A stretch of DNA of 64,000 bases from Streptomyces sp. Ru73 (GCF_002920575.1 NZ_PQSQ01000038.1:1-64000); one strand, 5' to 3'; positions 16,465-27,969 are shown, counted from the first letter of the stretch. Notes: generated by a model not told the origin, from the letters alone. Made by a program: numbers and translations.

Positions 16465-17222
16465 GACGGCTCCCGGCGCTCCAGGAAGGCGGTCATGCCC
16501 TCGCGGGCCTCCTCGGAGGAGAAGAGCCGCACGGACTGCTCGGCGAGCGCGTCGGTGTCCCGGTCGAAGGTGCGCAGCACGGCGGCCGAGGTCAGCTTCT
16601 TGGACTCGGCCAGGCCCTGCGGTGAGCCCTTGCGCAGCCCCTCCAGTACCGGTTCCAGCGCCGCGTCCACGTCCTCGGCTGCCAGCGTCACCAGTCCCGT
16701 GCGGGCCGCCTCGGCCGCGTCGAAGCGCTCGCCGGTGAGGTAGTAGCGGGCCGCGGCGCGGGCGTCCATGCGCGGCAGTACGGGCAGCGAGATGACGGCC
16801 GGGGCGAGGCCGAGCCGGGCCTCGGTGAACGCGAAGGTCGCGCCGGGCCCGGCCACCGAGATGTCGCAGGCGGCGAGCAGGCCGAGGCCGCCGGCCCGTA
16901 CGTGCCCGGTGACCCGGGCGACGACGGGGACGGGCAGTTCGACGATCTCGCGGAGCAGCCGGGCCAGCCCGAGCGGTCCCTCCTCGGCCGCGCCGGACGT
17001 CGCCTCGGACAGGTCGGCGCCCGCGCAGAAGGTGGTGCCGGTGTGGGTGAGGACGACGGCCCGGGTGCCGGGGTCGGCGGCGGCGTCCGCGAGCCCCTGG
17101 CGCAGTTCGGCGACCAGGCGGGCGGAGAGCGCGTTGCGGTTGGCCGGCGAGTCCAGGGTGAGCGTGCTGATGCCGCGCGCGTGCGCCCGCGGCACGAGGG
17201 GGGTCTCGGGTGCGTCGGTCAT
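16452..17222 (-). CDS. Enoyl-CoA hydratase/methylglutaconyl-CoA hydratase-type protein
   Basis: 256 residues from ATG 17222, overlapping the ligase stop by 4 nt (ATGA). Crotonase fold: FCAGADLSE (about 65-73, oxyanion-hole loop) and GHVRAGGLGLLAACDISVAG (about 109-128). The segment RLGLAPAVISLPVLPRM resembles the LGLxPAxIS motif of methylglutaconyl-/isohexenylglutaconyl-CoA hydratases (LiuC/AtuE type) rather than the GGTQRL motif of ordinary crotonases. Within the operon it would hydrate the product of the biotin-dependent carboxylase. Substrate is inferred. Confidence 0.85.
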   Translation of the reverse strand: MTDAPETPLVPRAHARGISTLTLDSPANRNALSARLVAELRQGLADAAADPGTRAVVLTHTGTTFCAGADLSEATSGAAEEGPLGLARLLREIVELPVPVVARVTGHVRAGGLGLLAACDISVAGPGATFAFTEARLGLAPAVISLPVLPRMDARAAARYYLTGERFDAAEAARTGLVTLAAEDVDAALEPVLEGLRKGSPQGLAESKKLTSAAVLRTFDRDTDALAEQSVRLFSSEEAREGMTAFLERREPSWAR

Positions 17223-18802
17223 GAGTCCTGCGAGCTCCTTTCCCGGGCGCGGAGTTCGCGCCGCAGGATCTTGCCGGTGGCGGCGCGCGGTACGGCGTCC
17301 GTGAACTCCACCCGCCGGATCTTCTTGTAGGGGGCCACCCGGTCCGCAACGTACGCGATGATCTCCCGCTCGGTGAGCGGGGCCCCCGGTCGCGGCACGA
17401 CGTAGGCCTTGGGGATCTCGTTGCCGTCGGCGTCGGTCACGCCGATGACGGCCGCGTCGGCGACGTCCTCGTGCTGGAGGAGGACGGCTTCCAGGTCGGC
17501 CGGGGCCACCTGGTAGCCCTTGTACTTGATCAGCTCCTTCACGCGGTCGACGACGTACAGCCAGCCGTCGGCGTCGCAGTACCCGATGTCGCCGGTGTGC
17601 AGCCACCCCTCGTCGTCGATCATGGCGTCGGTGTCCTCGGGGCGGCCCAGGTAGCCCTTCATGACCTGCGGGCCGCGGATGAGGATCTCGCCGGTGGCGT
17701 CCGGGCCGAGGTCGCCGCCGCCGTCCAGGCCGAGGATGCGCATCTCGGTCCCCGGCAGGAGCTTGCCGACCGTGCCGGGCGGCGCGTCACGGGCGTCCCG
17801 CGGGACGACGTGGGTGCCGGGCGACAGCTCGGTCATGCCGTACGCCTGGAGCAGCGGCGGCAGCTTCAGCCGCGCGGCGCAGGCGGCGGCCAGCCGGGCG
17901 TCCAGCGGCGCAGCGGCGCTGAGCAGGTACTCCAGCGAGGAGAGGTCTCTGCCCTCGACGGCCGGGTGCTTGGCGAGCGCCAGCACGATCGGCGGGGCCA
18001 CGTAGACGGCGTTGACCCGGTACGTCTCGATGGCGCCGAGGAAGCTGTCGAGGTCGAAGCGGGGCAGGACGACGACGGTGGCGCCCGTGCGGAGCGGGGC
18101 GTTCATCAGGGCCGTGTAGCCGTAGATGTGGAACATCGGGAGGACGGCGAGGACCCGGTCGCCGGGGCCCGCGCTGAGGACGCCGTCGAGCTGGACGAGG
18201 TTGGTGGCGATGTTGCGGTGGGTGAGCATCACGCCCTTGGGCGCGCCGGTGGTGCCGGACGAGTACGGCAGGCACGCCAGGTCCTCGGCGGGGTCGAGGG
18301 TGACCTGCGGTTCGGGGGCCTCGGTGGCCAGCAGTTCCGGCAGGGAGCGATGGCCGGCGGCGCGGTCGCAGACGAACACCTCCGTGATGCCGCCGCACTT
18401 CTCGGCGGCCGTACGGGCGGTGGGCAGCAGCGCGGCGACGGTCACCAGCCAGCGGGCGCCCGAGTCGCGCAGCTGCTTGGCCATCTCGTCGGCGGTGGCG
18501 AGCGGATGGACGGGGGTCACGGCGGCGCCGCAGCGGGACACGGCGTAGCAGACGACGGGATAGGCGAGGGAGTTCGGGCTGTGCAGGGCGAGGACGTCGC
18601 CCTTGCCGACGCCCGCAGCGGCGAAGGCGGCGGCCAGCCGGCGGGTGCGTGCGTCCAGTTCGGCGTAGCTGAGGGTGGCGCCGGTCAGGCCGTCGATCAG
18701 GGCCGTGCGGTCGCCGTGCGCGGGGACCGAGCTGCCCAGTACGGCTTCGTGGACTGGCAGGTCGAGGGGGGCGACACCGGGGTACTCGCTGCGGAAGACC
18801 AT
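17219..18802 (-). CDS. Acyl-CoA ligase (4-coumarate:CoA ligase/AMP-binding family)
   Basis: 527 residues from ATG 18802. The AMP-binding P-loop LPYSSGTTGAPKGVMLTHRN is at about 183-202, YGMTELSP follows near 330, then GWLHTGDIGYCD, the DRVKELIKYKGYQV hinge and the catalytic Lys in PRAATGKILRREL at the C-terminus. It activates a free carboxylic acid with ATP and CoA. In the operon it would supply the acyl-CoA for dehydrogenation and carboxylation. A hairpin at 18855-18882 separates it from the upstream dehydrogenase gene, so its expression may be reduced relative to the first genes. Confidence 0.9.
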   Translation of the reverse strand: MVFRSEYPGVAPLDLPVHEAVLGSSVPAHGDRTALIDGLTGATLSYAELDARTRRLAAAFAAAGVGKGDVLALHSPNSLAYPVVCYAVSRCGAAVTPVHPLATADEMAKQLRDSGARWLVTVAALLPTARTAAEKCGGITEVFVCDRAAGHRSLPELLATEAPEPQVTLDPAEDLACLPYSSGTTGAPKGVMLTHRNIATNLVQLDGVLSAGPGDRVLAVLPMFHIYGYTALMNAPLRTGATVVVLPRFDLDSFLGAIETYRVNAVYVAPPIVLALAKHPAVEGRDLSSLEYLLSAAAPLDARLAAACAARLKLPPLLQAYGMTELSPGTHVVPRDARDAPPGTVGKLLPGTEMRILGLDGGGDLGPDATGEILIRGPQVMKGYLGRPEDTDAMIDDEGWLHTGDIGYCDADGWLYVVDRVKELIKYKGYQVAPADLEAVLLQHEDVADAAVIGVTDADGNEIPKAYVVPRPGAPLTEREIIAYVADRVAPYKKIRRVEFTDAVPRAATGKILRRELRARERSSQDS

Positions 18803-18854
18803 GGACTCAACTGCCCTTCGCTCGGTGGACGGTGACCGGCGGCCGGCTGCCGCG

Positions 18855-18882
18855 GCTGCGGAGCCGGCCGGTGCTCCGCAGC
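18855..18882 (-). terminator. Intercistronic hairpin between dehydrogenase and ligase genes
   Basis: GCTGCGGAGC (18855-18864) pairs perfectly with GCTCCGCAGC (18873-18882) around an 8-nt loop. It sits in the only sizeable gap (90 bp) of an otherwise overlapping operon, so it may act as a partial terminator or mRNA stabiliser. Confidence 0.55.
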
Positions 18883-18892
18883 ATGACGGGCC

Positions 18893-20056
18893 TCAGTAGG
18901 ACTTGGGGAGCCCCAGGGACTGGTGGGAGACGAAGTTGAGGATCATCTCGCGGCTGACCGGGGCGATCCGGGCCACCCGCGCCGCCGTGACCATGGAGGC
19001 GAGGCCGTACTCGGCGGTGAGGCCGTTGCCGCCGAGGGTGTGCACGGCCTGGTCGACCGTCCTGACCGCGGCCTCCCCCGCCGCGTACTTCGCCATGTTG
19101 GCGGCCTCGCCCGCGCCCATGTCGTCGCCGCTGTCGTAGAGGCGGGCCGCCTTGAGCATCATCAGCCGGGCCAGCTCGATGTCGATGTGGCACTGCGCGA
19201 GCGGGTGCGCGATGGCCTGGTGGGCGCCGACGGGCACCTTCCAGACCTGCCGGTCGCGGGCGTACTCCACGGCCCGGCCGAGCGCGTAGCGGGCCATGCC
19301 GAGCGCGAAGGCGGCGGTCATGATGCGCTCGGGGTTGAGCCCGGCGAAGAGCTGGAGGAGCCCGGCGTCCTCGTCGCCGACCAGCGCGTCGGCGGGCAGC
19401 CGTACGTCGTCCAGAACCAGCTCGAACTGCTTTTCCGGGGCTGCGAGTTCCATGGTGATGGGGCTGCGGGAGAAGCCGGGGGTGTCGCGGGGCACGATGA
19501 AGAGACAGGGCTTGAGCTTGCCGGTCTTCGCGTCCTCGGTGCGGCCGACGATCAGGGTGGCCTCGGCGATGTCGACGCCGGAGACGAAGACCTTGCGGCC
19601 GTTGAGTATCCAGCCGCCGGTCTCCGGGTCGCGGCGGGCCGTGGTGGTGATGCGGTGCGAGTTGGAGCCGGCGTCGGGCTCGGTGATCCCGAACGCCATC
19701 TTGTGGGAGCCGTCGGCGAGGCCCGGGAGCCACTGCCGCTTCTGCTCCTCGGTGCCGAAGCGGGCGATGACGGTGCCGCAGATGGCGGGCGAGACGACGA
19801 GCATCAGCAGGGGGCAGCCGGCCGCGCCCAGCTCTTCGAGGACGAGGGCCAGCTCGGTGATGCCGCCGCCCCCGCCGCCGTACTCCTCGGGCAGGTTGAC
19901 GCCCAGGTACCCGAGTTTGGCCGCCTCGGCCCACAGCTCGTCGGTGTGCTTGCCGTCGGCGACGACCTGGGTGAAGTACGCGCGTCCGTAGCGTGAGCCG
20001 AGGGCCGCGACGGCCGAGCGGAGGGCCTGCTGCTCTTCGGTTTCGATCAGGCTCAT
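18893..20056 (-). CDS. Acyl-CoA dehydrogenase
   Basis: 387 residues from ATG 20056, with GAAGGAGCACCC upstream. FAD-dependent alpha,beta-dehydrogenation of an acyl-CoA. Family signature regions are MAFGITEPDAGSNSHRITTTA (split near residue 125-145), GRKVFVSGVDIAEA, and the C-terminal HTLGGNGLTAEYGL segment. In atu/liu-type operons the equivalent enzyme (AtuD/LiuA) forms the enoyl-CoA that is then carboxylated. It lies 24 nt after the carboxylase alpha gene, in the same transcription unit. Confidence 0.9.
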   Translation of the reverse strand: MSLIETEEQQALRSAVAALGSRYGRAYFTQVVADGKHTDELWAEAAKLGYLGVNLPEEYGGGGGGITELALVLEELGAAGCPLLMLVVSPAICGTVIARFGTEEQKRQWLPGLADGSHKMAFGITEPDAGSNSHRITTTARRDPETGGWILNGRKVFVSGVDIAEATLIVGRTEDAKTGKLKPCLFIVPRDTPGFSRSPITMELAAPEKQFELVLDDVRLPADALVGDEDAGLLQLFAGLNPERIMTAAFALGMARYALGRAVEYARDRQVWKVPVGAHQAIAHPLAQCHIDIELARLMMLKAARLYDSGDDMGAGEAANMAKYAAGEAAVRTVDQAVHTLGGNGLTAEYGLASMVTAARVARIAPVSREMILNFVSHQSLGLPKSY

Positions 20057-20080
20057 GGGTGCTCCTTCGAGGGGTGTCGG

Positions 20081-21958
20081 TCAGTCGGAGACGACGGCCA
20101 GGAGGGTGCCCACCTCGACCTGCCGGCCCGCTTCGGCGTGCAGGGCCGTGAGCGTCCCGGTCACGGGAGCGGTGATCCTGTGCTCCATCTTCATGGCCTC
20201 CAGCCACAGCAGCGGCTGGCCGGCCTCGACGGCGGCCCCCTCGGTGACCCCGTCGGCCACGCGGACCACCGTGCCGGGCATGGGCGCGAGGAGGGAGCCG
20301 GGCTCCTGCCGGGCCGTGGGGTCGGGGAAGCGGGGCAGTGCGGTGAGGGCGGTGGCGCCGAGCGGGGAGTCGACGTACACCCGGTCGCCGTGGACGGCCA
20401 CCTCGTACGTGCGGCGCACCCCGTCGGTCTCCAGGACCACGCGGCCGGGCGCGACGGCCACGACCCGCACGCCGTCGGCCGCGAGGCCGCAGCGGGTGTG
20501 CCGGTAGCGCACCTCGTGCTCCGCGCCGTCCGCGGTGCGGTACCGCTTGATCTGCGGCTGCGCGTACACGTTGCGCCAGCCGCCGAAGCGGGAGCGGCCG
20601 TGCGCGTCGGCGAGGGCGGCGGCCAGCGGTGCGTACGGATCGGGCGCTGCGGCCGTGAGGCCGGACAGGTGGCGGTCGTAGAAGCCGGTGTCCATCGCGG
20701 CGGACGTGAACTCCGGGTGGCGCAGCGACCGCACCAGCAGGTCGCGGTTGGTGACCGGGCCGTGGATGCGGGCCCGGGCCAGGGCGCCCGCCAGCTTGCG
20801 CACGGCCGCGTCCCGGGTGGGGGCCCAGGCGACGGCCTTGGCGAGCATGGGGTCGTAGTGGATGCCGATGGTGTCGCCGTCGGCGCAGCCGGAGTCCAGG
20901 CGGACGCCGGGGACGTCGAGGCGGTGCAGGGTGCCGGTCTGCGGGGCCCAGCCGGCGGCCGGGTCCTCGGCGTACAGGCGGGCCTCGACGGCGTGGCCGC
21001 GCGGCTCCGGGGGCGCCGCGGGCAGCGCCTCGCCCTCGGCGATCCGGAGCTGCAGCGCGACCAGGTCGATGCCGAAGATCTCCTCGGTCACCGGGTGTTC
21101 GACCTGGAGCCGGGTGTTCATCTCCAGGAAGTGCGCGGTGTCGCCGACGACGAGGAACTCGACGGTGCCCGCGCCGCGGTAGTCGGTCGCGCGCGCCGCC
21201 CGTACGGCCATGTCGTGGAGCTTCTCGGTCAGTTCGGGCGTGAGGCCGGGTGCCGGGGCTTCCTCGATGACCTTCTGGTGGCGGCGCTGGAGGGAGCAGT
21301 CGCGGGTGCCGAGGGTCCACACGGTGCCGTGCGCGTCGGCGAGGACCTGCACCTCGACGTGGCGCCCGTTCTCGACGTACGGCTCGACGAAGACCTCGCC
21401 GTCCCCGAAGGCGCTCGCGGCCTCGGCCTGCGCCGCCGTCAACTCGCCTTCCAGCTCGGCGATTTCCCGTACGACGCGCATGCCGCGGCCGCCGCCGCCC
21501 GCGGCCGCCTTCACCAGGACCGGCAGGTCGTCCTCGGTGACCTCGGCGAGCGGGGCGATGCCCATCAGCTCCTTGGCCCGGGTCTTGGACGCCATCGCCT
21601 CGATCGCGGCGGGCGGCGGCCCGACCCAGGTCAGACCCGCGTCGGCGACGGCCGCCGCGAACTCCGCGTTCTCGGAGAGGAAGCCGTACCCGGGGTGGAC
21701 CGCGTCGGCGCCGGCGTCCAGCGCGGCCTTCACGATGAGGTCGCCGCGCAGGTAGGTGTCGGCGGGCGCGTCGCCCGGGAGGCGGACGGCCGCGTCGGCC
21801 TCCTTGACGTGCGGCGCACCGGCGTCCGCGTCGGAGTGCACGGCGACGGTGGCGATGCCCAGTTCCCGGCAGGTGCGGAAGACGCGGCGGGCGATCTCGC
21901 CACGGTTGGCGACGAGCAGGGAAGAGATCACGGAAGTGTTCCTCGCAGCATTGGTCAC
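20081..21958 (-). CDS. Acyl-CoA carboxylase alpha subunit (biotin carboxylase + BCCP)
   Basis: 625 residues from GTG 21958 (GAGGGCTCCC upstream); GTG 21931 with GAGGAACACTTCC is an alternative. The N-terminal biotin carboxylase domain starts SSLLVANRGEIARRVFRTCRE within residues 12-32, the ATP-grasp Gly loop KAAAGGGGRGMRVV and the HVEVQVLADAHG, EMNTRLQVEHPVTE motifs follow. The C-terminal biotinyl domain carries EAMKMEH with the biotinylated Lys at about 590. It carboxylates biotin with ATP and bicarbonate for the beta subunit encoded 8 nt upstream. In the operon context it resembles geranyl-/methylcrotonyl-CoA carboxylase alpha subunits. Confidence 0.9.
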   Translation of the reverse strand: MTNAARNTSVISSLLVANRGEIARRVFRTCRELGIATVAVHSDADAGAPHVKEADAAVRLPGDAPADTYLRGDLIVKAALDAGADAVHPGYGFLSENAEFAAAVADAGLTWVGPPPAAIEAMASKTRAKELMGIAPLAEVTEDDLPVLVKAAAGGGGRGMRVVREIAELEGELTAAQAEAASAFGDGEVFVEPYVENGRHVEVQVLADAHGTVWTLGTRDCSLQRRHQKVIEEAPAPGLTPELTEKLHDMAVRAARATDYRGAGTVEFLVVGDTAHFLEMNTRLQVEHPVTEEIFGIDLVALQLRIAEGEALPAAPPEPRGHAVEARLYAEDPAAGWAPQTGTLHRLDVPGVRLDSGCADGDTIGIHYDPMLAKAVAWAPTRDAAVRKLAGALARARIHGPVTNRDLLVRSLRHPEFTSAAMDTGFYDRHLSGLTAAAPDPYAPLAAALADAHGRSRFGGWRNVYAQPQIKRYRTADGAEHEVRYRHTRCGLAADGVRVVAVAPGRVVLETDGVRRTYEVAVHGDRVYVDSPLGATALTALPRFPDPTARQEPGSLLAPMPGTVVRVADGVTEGAAVEAGQPLLWLEAMKMEHRITAPVTGTLTALHAEAGRQVEVGTLLAVVSD

Positions 21959-21966
21959 GGGAGCCC

Positions 21967-23561
21967 TCACATCCGGAAGATGCCGAAGCCGCCGCGTGCG
22001 CCCTCGACCGGTGCGGTGTGGATCGCGGACAGGCACAGGCCGAGGACGGTGCGGGTGTCGCGGGGGTCGATGACGCCGTCGTCGTAGAGCCGCCCGGACA
22101 GGAACATCGGCAGCGACTCGGACTCGATCTGCTGCTCGACCATCGCGCGCAGCCCGGCGTCCGCCTCGTCGTCGTACGGCCGGCCCTTGGCGGCGGCCGA
22201 GGCGCGGGCCACGATCGACAGCACGCCGGCGATCTGCTGCGGGCCCATGACGGCGGACTTGGCGCTCGGCCAGGCGAAGAGGAAGCGCGGGTCGTAGGCG
22301 CGTCCGCACATGCCGTAGTGCCCGGCCCCGTACGAGGCCCCCATCAGCACGGACAGATGCGGCACCGTCGAGTTCGACACCGCGTTGATCATCATCGCGC
22401 CGTGCTTGATGATGCCGCCCTGCTCGTACTCCTTGCCGACCATGTAGCCGGTGGTGTTGTGCAGGAAGAGCAGCGGAATGTCGCGCTGGTTGGCGAGCTG
22501 GATGAACTGGGCCGCCTTCTGCGACTCCTCGCTGAAGAGCACGCCCTGGGCATTGGCGAGGATGCCGACCGGATAGCCGTGCAGCCGCGCCCAGCCGGTC
22601 GTGAGCGAGGGCCCGTACAGCGGTTTGAACTCGTCGAAGTCCGAGCCGTCGACGATCCGCGCGATGACCTCGCGCGGGTCGAAGGGGACCTTCAGATCGC
22701 CGGGGACGATGCCCAGCAGTTCGTCGGGGTCGTACTTCGGCGGCTCGGCGAGCGGGGGATCGGCCTGCGCCTTGCGCCAGTTGAGGCGGGCGACCACCCG
22801 GCGGGCCTGCCGCAGCGCGTCCGGCTCGTCGACCGCGAAGTAGTCCGCGAGGCCCGACGTACGGGCGTGCATCTCGGCGCCGCCGAGCGACTCGTCGTCG
22901 CTCTCCTCGCCGGTGGCCATCTTCACCAGCGGCGGTCCGCCGAGGAAGACCTTGGCTCGCTCCTTGACCATGATCACGTGGTCGGACATGCCGGGGACGT
23001 ACGCGCCGCCGGCCGTGGAGTTCCCGAAGACCACGGCAACGGTCGGGATGCCGGCCGCCGACAGCCGCGTGAGGTCCTTGAAGAGCGCCCCGCCCGGGAT
23101 GAAGATCTCCTTCTGGCTGGGCAGGTCCGCTCCCCCGGACTCCACGAGCGAGACGACGGGCAGCCGGTTGGCGTACGCGATCTCGTTGGCCCGCAGCGCC
23201 TTCTTCAGCGTCCAGGGGTTGGAGGCACCGCCCCGTACGGTCGGGTCATTCGCGGTGATCAGGCACTCCACGCCCTCGATCACGCCGATCCCGGTGACCA
23301 GCGAGGCGCCCACCTGGTAGTCGCTCCCCCACGCGGCGAGCGGGGACAGCTCCAGGAACGGGGTGTCCGGGTCGAGCAGCAGCTCGATGCGTTCGCGGGC
23401 GAGCAGCTTGCCGCGCTTGCGGTGCCGCTCGACGTACTTCTCCCCGCCGCCGGCGACCGCCTTGGCCTGTTCGGCGTCCAGCTCGTCCAGCTTGGCGAGC
23501 AGTGCCGCGCGGTTCTCCGCGTACTCGGGGCTCGCGGTGTCCAGCCCCGTGCCGAGCACGG

Positions 23562-23565
<4 letters not shown>
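21967..23565 (-). CDS. Acyl-CoA carboxylase beta (carboxyltransferase) subunit
   Basis: 532 residues from GTG 23565 (GGAGGTACTGCT upstream), overlapping the AtuA-like stop by 4 nt (GTGA). The paired crotonase-like carboxyltransferase halves show VGASLVTGIGVIEGVECLI, VVFGNSTAGGAYVPGMSDH, FLGGPPLVKMATGE and, in the C-half, LHNTTGYMVGKEYEQGGIIKHGAMM and GASYGAGHYGMCGRAYDPRFLF. The GKEYEQGGIIKHGAK/M and NTTGYMVG pattern is that of methylcrotonyl-/geranyl-CoA carboxylases rather than of acetyl-/propionyl-CoA carboxylases. It transfers CO2 from biotin to an enoyl-CoA. Confidence 0.92.
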
Positions 23566-25279
<1,714 letters not shown>

Positions 25280-25283
<4 letters not shown>

Positions 25284-26122
25284 GCGGTGGGCTCCTTCGG
25301 GGCTGCGGGCCCGTCCGGGGCGGCGGGCTCCTTCGGGGCGGCCGAGCGGGGGCCGCGGCCCGGGCCCGGCGGCCCGGCGAAGGCCTGCGCGATGCCGAGC
25401 CACCGCTCGGCGTCCGCGCCCTCAGCCCGTACGTCCACGTCGTCGCGGTGCGCCCGCTGCGTGACCAGCAGGCAGAAGCCGAGCGCGTCGCCGGTCACCC
25501 GCTGCGCCGCGCCCTCGGGTCCCCACGTCCAGAGCCCGCCGTCCGGCGCGCGCAGCTCGACGCGGAACTCCTCGGCCGGCGGCGTCAGCCCATGGACGAC
25601 GTGGGCGAAGTCCCGGGCCCGTACGCCGATGTGGGCGACGTGCCGCAGCCGCGCGGTGGGCTCCCGTACGACGCCGAGCGCGTCGGCGACGTCCTGGCCG
25701 TGCGCCCAGGTCTCCATCAGCCGGGCCGTGGCCATCGAGGTGACGCTCATGGGCGGCCCGAACCAGGGCAGCCGGCCGCCGGTGTACGAGGCGAGCGCGT
25801 CGTGCAGCGCCTCGCGGCCCGCGCGCCAGTGGGCCAGCAGGTCGGCGGGCGGGCGGCGGGCGCCCTCCTCGGCCCCCTCGTCGACGAAGGTGTCCGGGGA
25901 GGCGAGCGCCGCCTCCGCGGCCCGCCGGAAACCGTCCGGGTCGGTGGCCGCGCGCAGCGCCTGCTGGTCGGTCCAGGCGAGGTGGGCGATCTGGTGGGCG
26001 ACCGTCCAGCCGGCCGCGGGCGTCGGCACCGCCCAGCGGTCGGCGGCGAGCCCCGCCACCAGGCCGTCCAGCGCCTCGCCCTCCGCACGCAGGTCGGCGA
26101 GCACCGGGCTCGGGTCGGACAC
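25280..26122 (-). CDS. TIGR03084-family (DinB/maleylpyruvate isomerase-like) protein, first gene of the operon
   Basis: 280 residues from GTG 26122 with GAGGGG upstream. The N-terminal 150 residues form a DinB-like metal-binding helical bundle: AGWTVAHQIAHLAWTDQQAL supplies His residues and METWAHGQDVADALG a further His. The family TIGR03084 is found in actinobacteria next to AtuA-like and acyl-CoA carboxylase genes; a mycothiol-dependent isomerase function is possible but unproven. The C-terminal 40 residues are Pro/Ala/Glu repeats. It is preceded by a 5' UTR of about 100 nt and the palindromic operator. Confidence 0.8.
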
Positions 26123-26219
26123 GCTGCACTCCCCTCGTCGCCCCCTGCACGCAAGCGCACAGGGGGAGTTGATGTGTGTGGGCGGTCGTGCGGTGATGCG
26201 GGTCCGAGCGTGGCAGCGC

Positions 26220-26251
26220 ACCGTAAACTAATCAAGCATGCGTGCATGATT
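26220..26251 (-). promoter_or_regulatory. Promoter and 22-bp imperfect palindrome of the catabolic operon
   Basis: The 316-bp spacer 26123-26438 holds, on the minus strand, a TACGGT -10-like hexamer (26220-26225). An inverted repeat with arms AATCAAGCATG (26230-26240) and CGTGCATGATT (26241-26251) matches at 9 of 11 pairs and covers the -35/spacer. It is placed as a repressor site for the TetR encoded at the end of the operon. A run of T follows on the + strand, but nothing is transcribed toward it, so a terminator reading is less likely. Confidence 0.55.
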
Positions 26252-26438
26252 TTTTTCACCAGCGATTGCGCGCACTGCGCTTTGCGCGCCTGATCAGGCT
26301 GAGCAGGCTCGGTTCAGCTCCGGCATGCGCTTACGCGCACCCCCTGACGCCCTGAGTCTGTGCGCAGCTGGGCGGTCGGGGCTCGGTGGGCGCACGATGG
26401 AAGGGAGAGGCAGGTCCTGGCAGGAAAGGGGGCCCCTC

Positions 26439-26795
26439 ATGTTGGAGGTCAAGGCGATCGGTGCGCCGGACGAGCGGCGCGAATTTCCGTACGGCCACCT
26501 GGAGACCGTCCACCTTCCGGGGCTGGACTTCGCCAAGGCGACCTTTGAGCCCGGCTGGCGCTGGTCGGAGGCCGTGGCGCCGCTCGCGGGGACCAAGAGC
26601 TGCGAGGTGCCGCACAACGGCTATGTCGTGCAGGGCCGGATGCACGTCCGCATGGACGACGGCGCGGAGGGCGAAGCAGGTCCCGGCGACGTCTTCGTGA
26701 TCTCCCCCGGGCACGACGCCTGGGTCGTGGGTGACGAAGCGGTCGTGGTGCTGGACTTCGCCGGGGTGATGGCGCAGCAGTACGCCAAGTCGTAG
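26439..26795 (+). CDS. Small single-domain cupin protein
   Basis: 118 residues from ATG 26439, with GGAAAGGGGG upstream. The cupin barrel is seen in FEPGWRWSEAVAP, GYVVQGRMHVRMDDG and PGDVFVISPGHDAWVVGDEAVVVLDF. Metal-binding His residues are fewer than in classical cupin motif 1 (HNGY, RMHV), and one conserved His is in GHDAW. No enzymatic function can be assigned. It points toward the Tat-exported protein with a small hairpin between the stops. Confidence 0.75.
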   Translation: MLEVKAIGAPDERREFPYGHLETVHLPGLDFAKATFEPGWRWSEAVAPLAGTKSCEVPHNGYVVQGRMHVRMDDGAEGEAGPGDVFVISPGHDAWVVGDEAVVVLDFAGVMAQQYAKS

Positions 26796-26816
26796 GAGGT
26801 CGTAGAAGGAGTGCCT

Positions 26817-26847
26817 GCCGGTGCCGTCCGTTGGTGCCGGCACCGGC
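26817..26847. terminator. Hairpin between convergent genes
   Basis: GCCGGTGCC (26817-26825) pairs with GGCACCGGC (26839-26847) across a 13-nt loop, between the cupin gene and the convergent secreted-protein gene. A second GGCACCGGC copy at 26852-26860 gives an alternative pairing. Confidence 0.5.
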
Positions 26848-26880
26848 GGGCGGCACCGGCCCAAGGAAAGGAGAACGCGC

Positions 26881-27969
26881 TCAGCCGCCGTGTGCGTACA
26901 GCGAGAAGCGGCGGCGGTTGACCTTGCCCGAGGTGAAGCCGGCGACCAGGCGGTCGCCGCCGCGGCGGAGGACCGCCAGGCCCTCGGGCTCGCGGGGGCG
27001 GAGCTTGCGGCCGGCGGTGGTGCGGACGTCCTGGACGACGGTGCCGGTGCGCAGGTCGATGGCGGCCACGCGGGCGTTGCCGGGGCCGGAGGCGGGGTTG
27101 CCGGGGCCGTACGGGCTGCCGGTGAGCTGGTACGCGTAGCTGCCCGACAGGGCGAGGCCCTGGTAGAAGACGCCCTTGCGCATGGGGGGCTGCCGGATGT
27201 CGGTGAGCGGCTCGGGCCTGGCGCGCGCGACGAAGTCGTCCAGGTCGTACAGCGCGTACCGGTAGACGCCCTTGCGGCGGTAGCGGAGGAGGAGGCGGCC
27301 GGTGGCCATGTCGATGGCCGGCTGGTTCTTGGTGGTGCCCGGCTGCGGGCGGAAGGTGGCCAGCCCGCGGTCGCCGGCGCTCAGCACACGGTTCGGGGCG
27401 TAGACGAAGCGGGCGAGGCCGCGGCCGTATCCGGAGGCGGGGTTGACGTCCCACTCCGTCCACAGCAGCGGTGCCTTGCCCGGCCGTTCCTGCACGCCGA
27501 GCGAGCCGCCGTGCCCGAAGCCCTTGAGGAACATCCGGTCCTTCAGCCGTCCGGACATGGTCAGGCGGTTCAGGACCAGGTCGCCGCGGGCGACCCGCTG
27601 GGCGTGGGTGTACGTCCGCGACTCGCCCTTGAGGCGGACGCCGCCCTGGACGACCTGGAGGGCGTAGACGTAGCCGTTGTCCTCGTCGAACGCGAAGGAC
27701 TGCAGGACCGAGCCATGAGTGAGCCGCTTCTTCTGGAAGAGTGCGGTGACCGGCCCGGACACGTCGATCAGGCCGCCGGCCGGCACCCCGGGCACCCCGG
27801 CGCCGGGAATGCCGACCTCGGCGGGCACCGGATCGACCGTGGGGACCGGCTTGCCGCCCGGCCCCGGCGGGCCGGGGGCCGCCTCGGCCCGGCCCGCCAG
27901 CAGCACCGGGCCGCTGAGAACCGCGGCGCCTCCGAACCTGAGAAGTTCCCTGCGCCCGATCCCCGTCAT
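26881..27969 (-). CDS. Tat-exported propeller-like protein
   Basis: 362 residues from ATG 27969. The N-terminus has a twin-arginine signal (GIGRRELLRFGGAAVLSG, cleavage after GRAEA at about 31). The mature part, after a Pro/Gly linker, contains FDEDNGYVYALQVVQGG, NQPAIDMATGRLLLRYRR and ALSGSYAYQLTGSPYG, which suggests a beta-propeller. Similar Streptomyces proteins are sometimes annotated as teichoic acid biosynthesis protein C or as phage-baseplate-like proteins; neither name is supported by a catalytic motif I can see. It acts outside the membrane. The gene appears monocistronic. Confidence 0.75.
   Translation of the reverse strand: MTGIGRRELLRFGGAAVLSGPVLLAGRAEAAPGPPGPGGKPVPTVDPVPAEVGIPGAGVPGVPAGGLIDVSGPVTALFQKKRLTHGSVLQSFAFDEDNGYVYALQVVQGGVRLKGESRTYTHAQRVARGDLVLNRLTMSGRLKDRMFLKGFGHGGSLGVQERPGKAPLLWTEWDVNPASGYGRGLARFVYAPNRVLSAGDRGLATFRPQPGTTKNQPAIDMATGRLLLRYRRKGVYRYALYDLDDFVARARPEPLTDIRQPPMRKGVFYQGLALSGSYAYQLTGSPYGPGNPASGPGNARVAAIDLRTGTVVQDVRTTAGRKLRPREPEGLAVLRRGGDRLVAGFTSGKVNRRRFSLYAHGG

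Noticed and set aside
26230..26257. Rho-independent terminator (palindrome plus seven T)
   Set aside because: No plus-strand gene precedes it; the position over the minus-strand promoter favours an operator.
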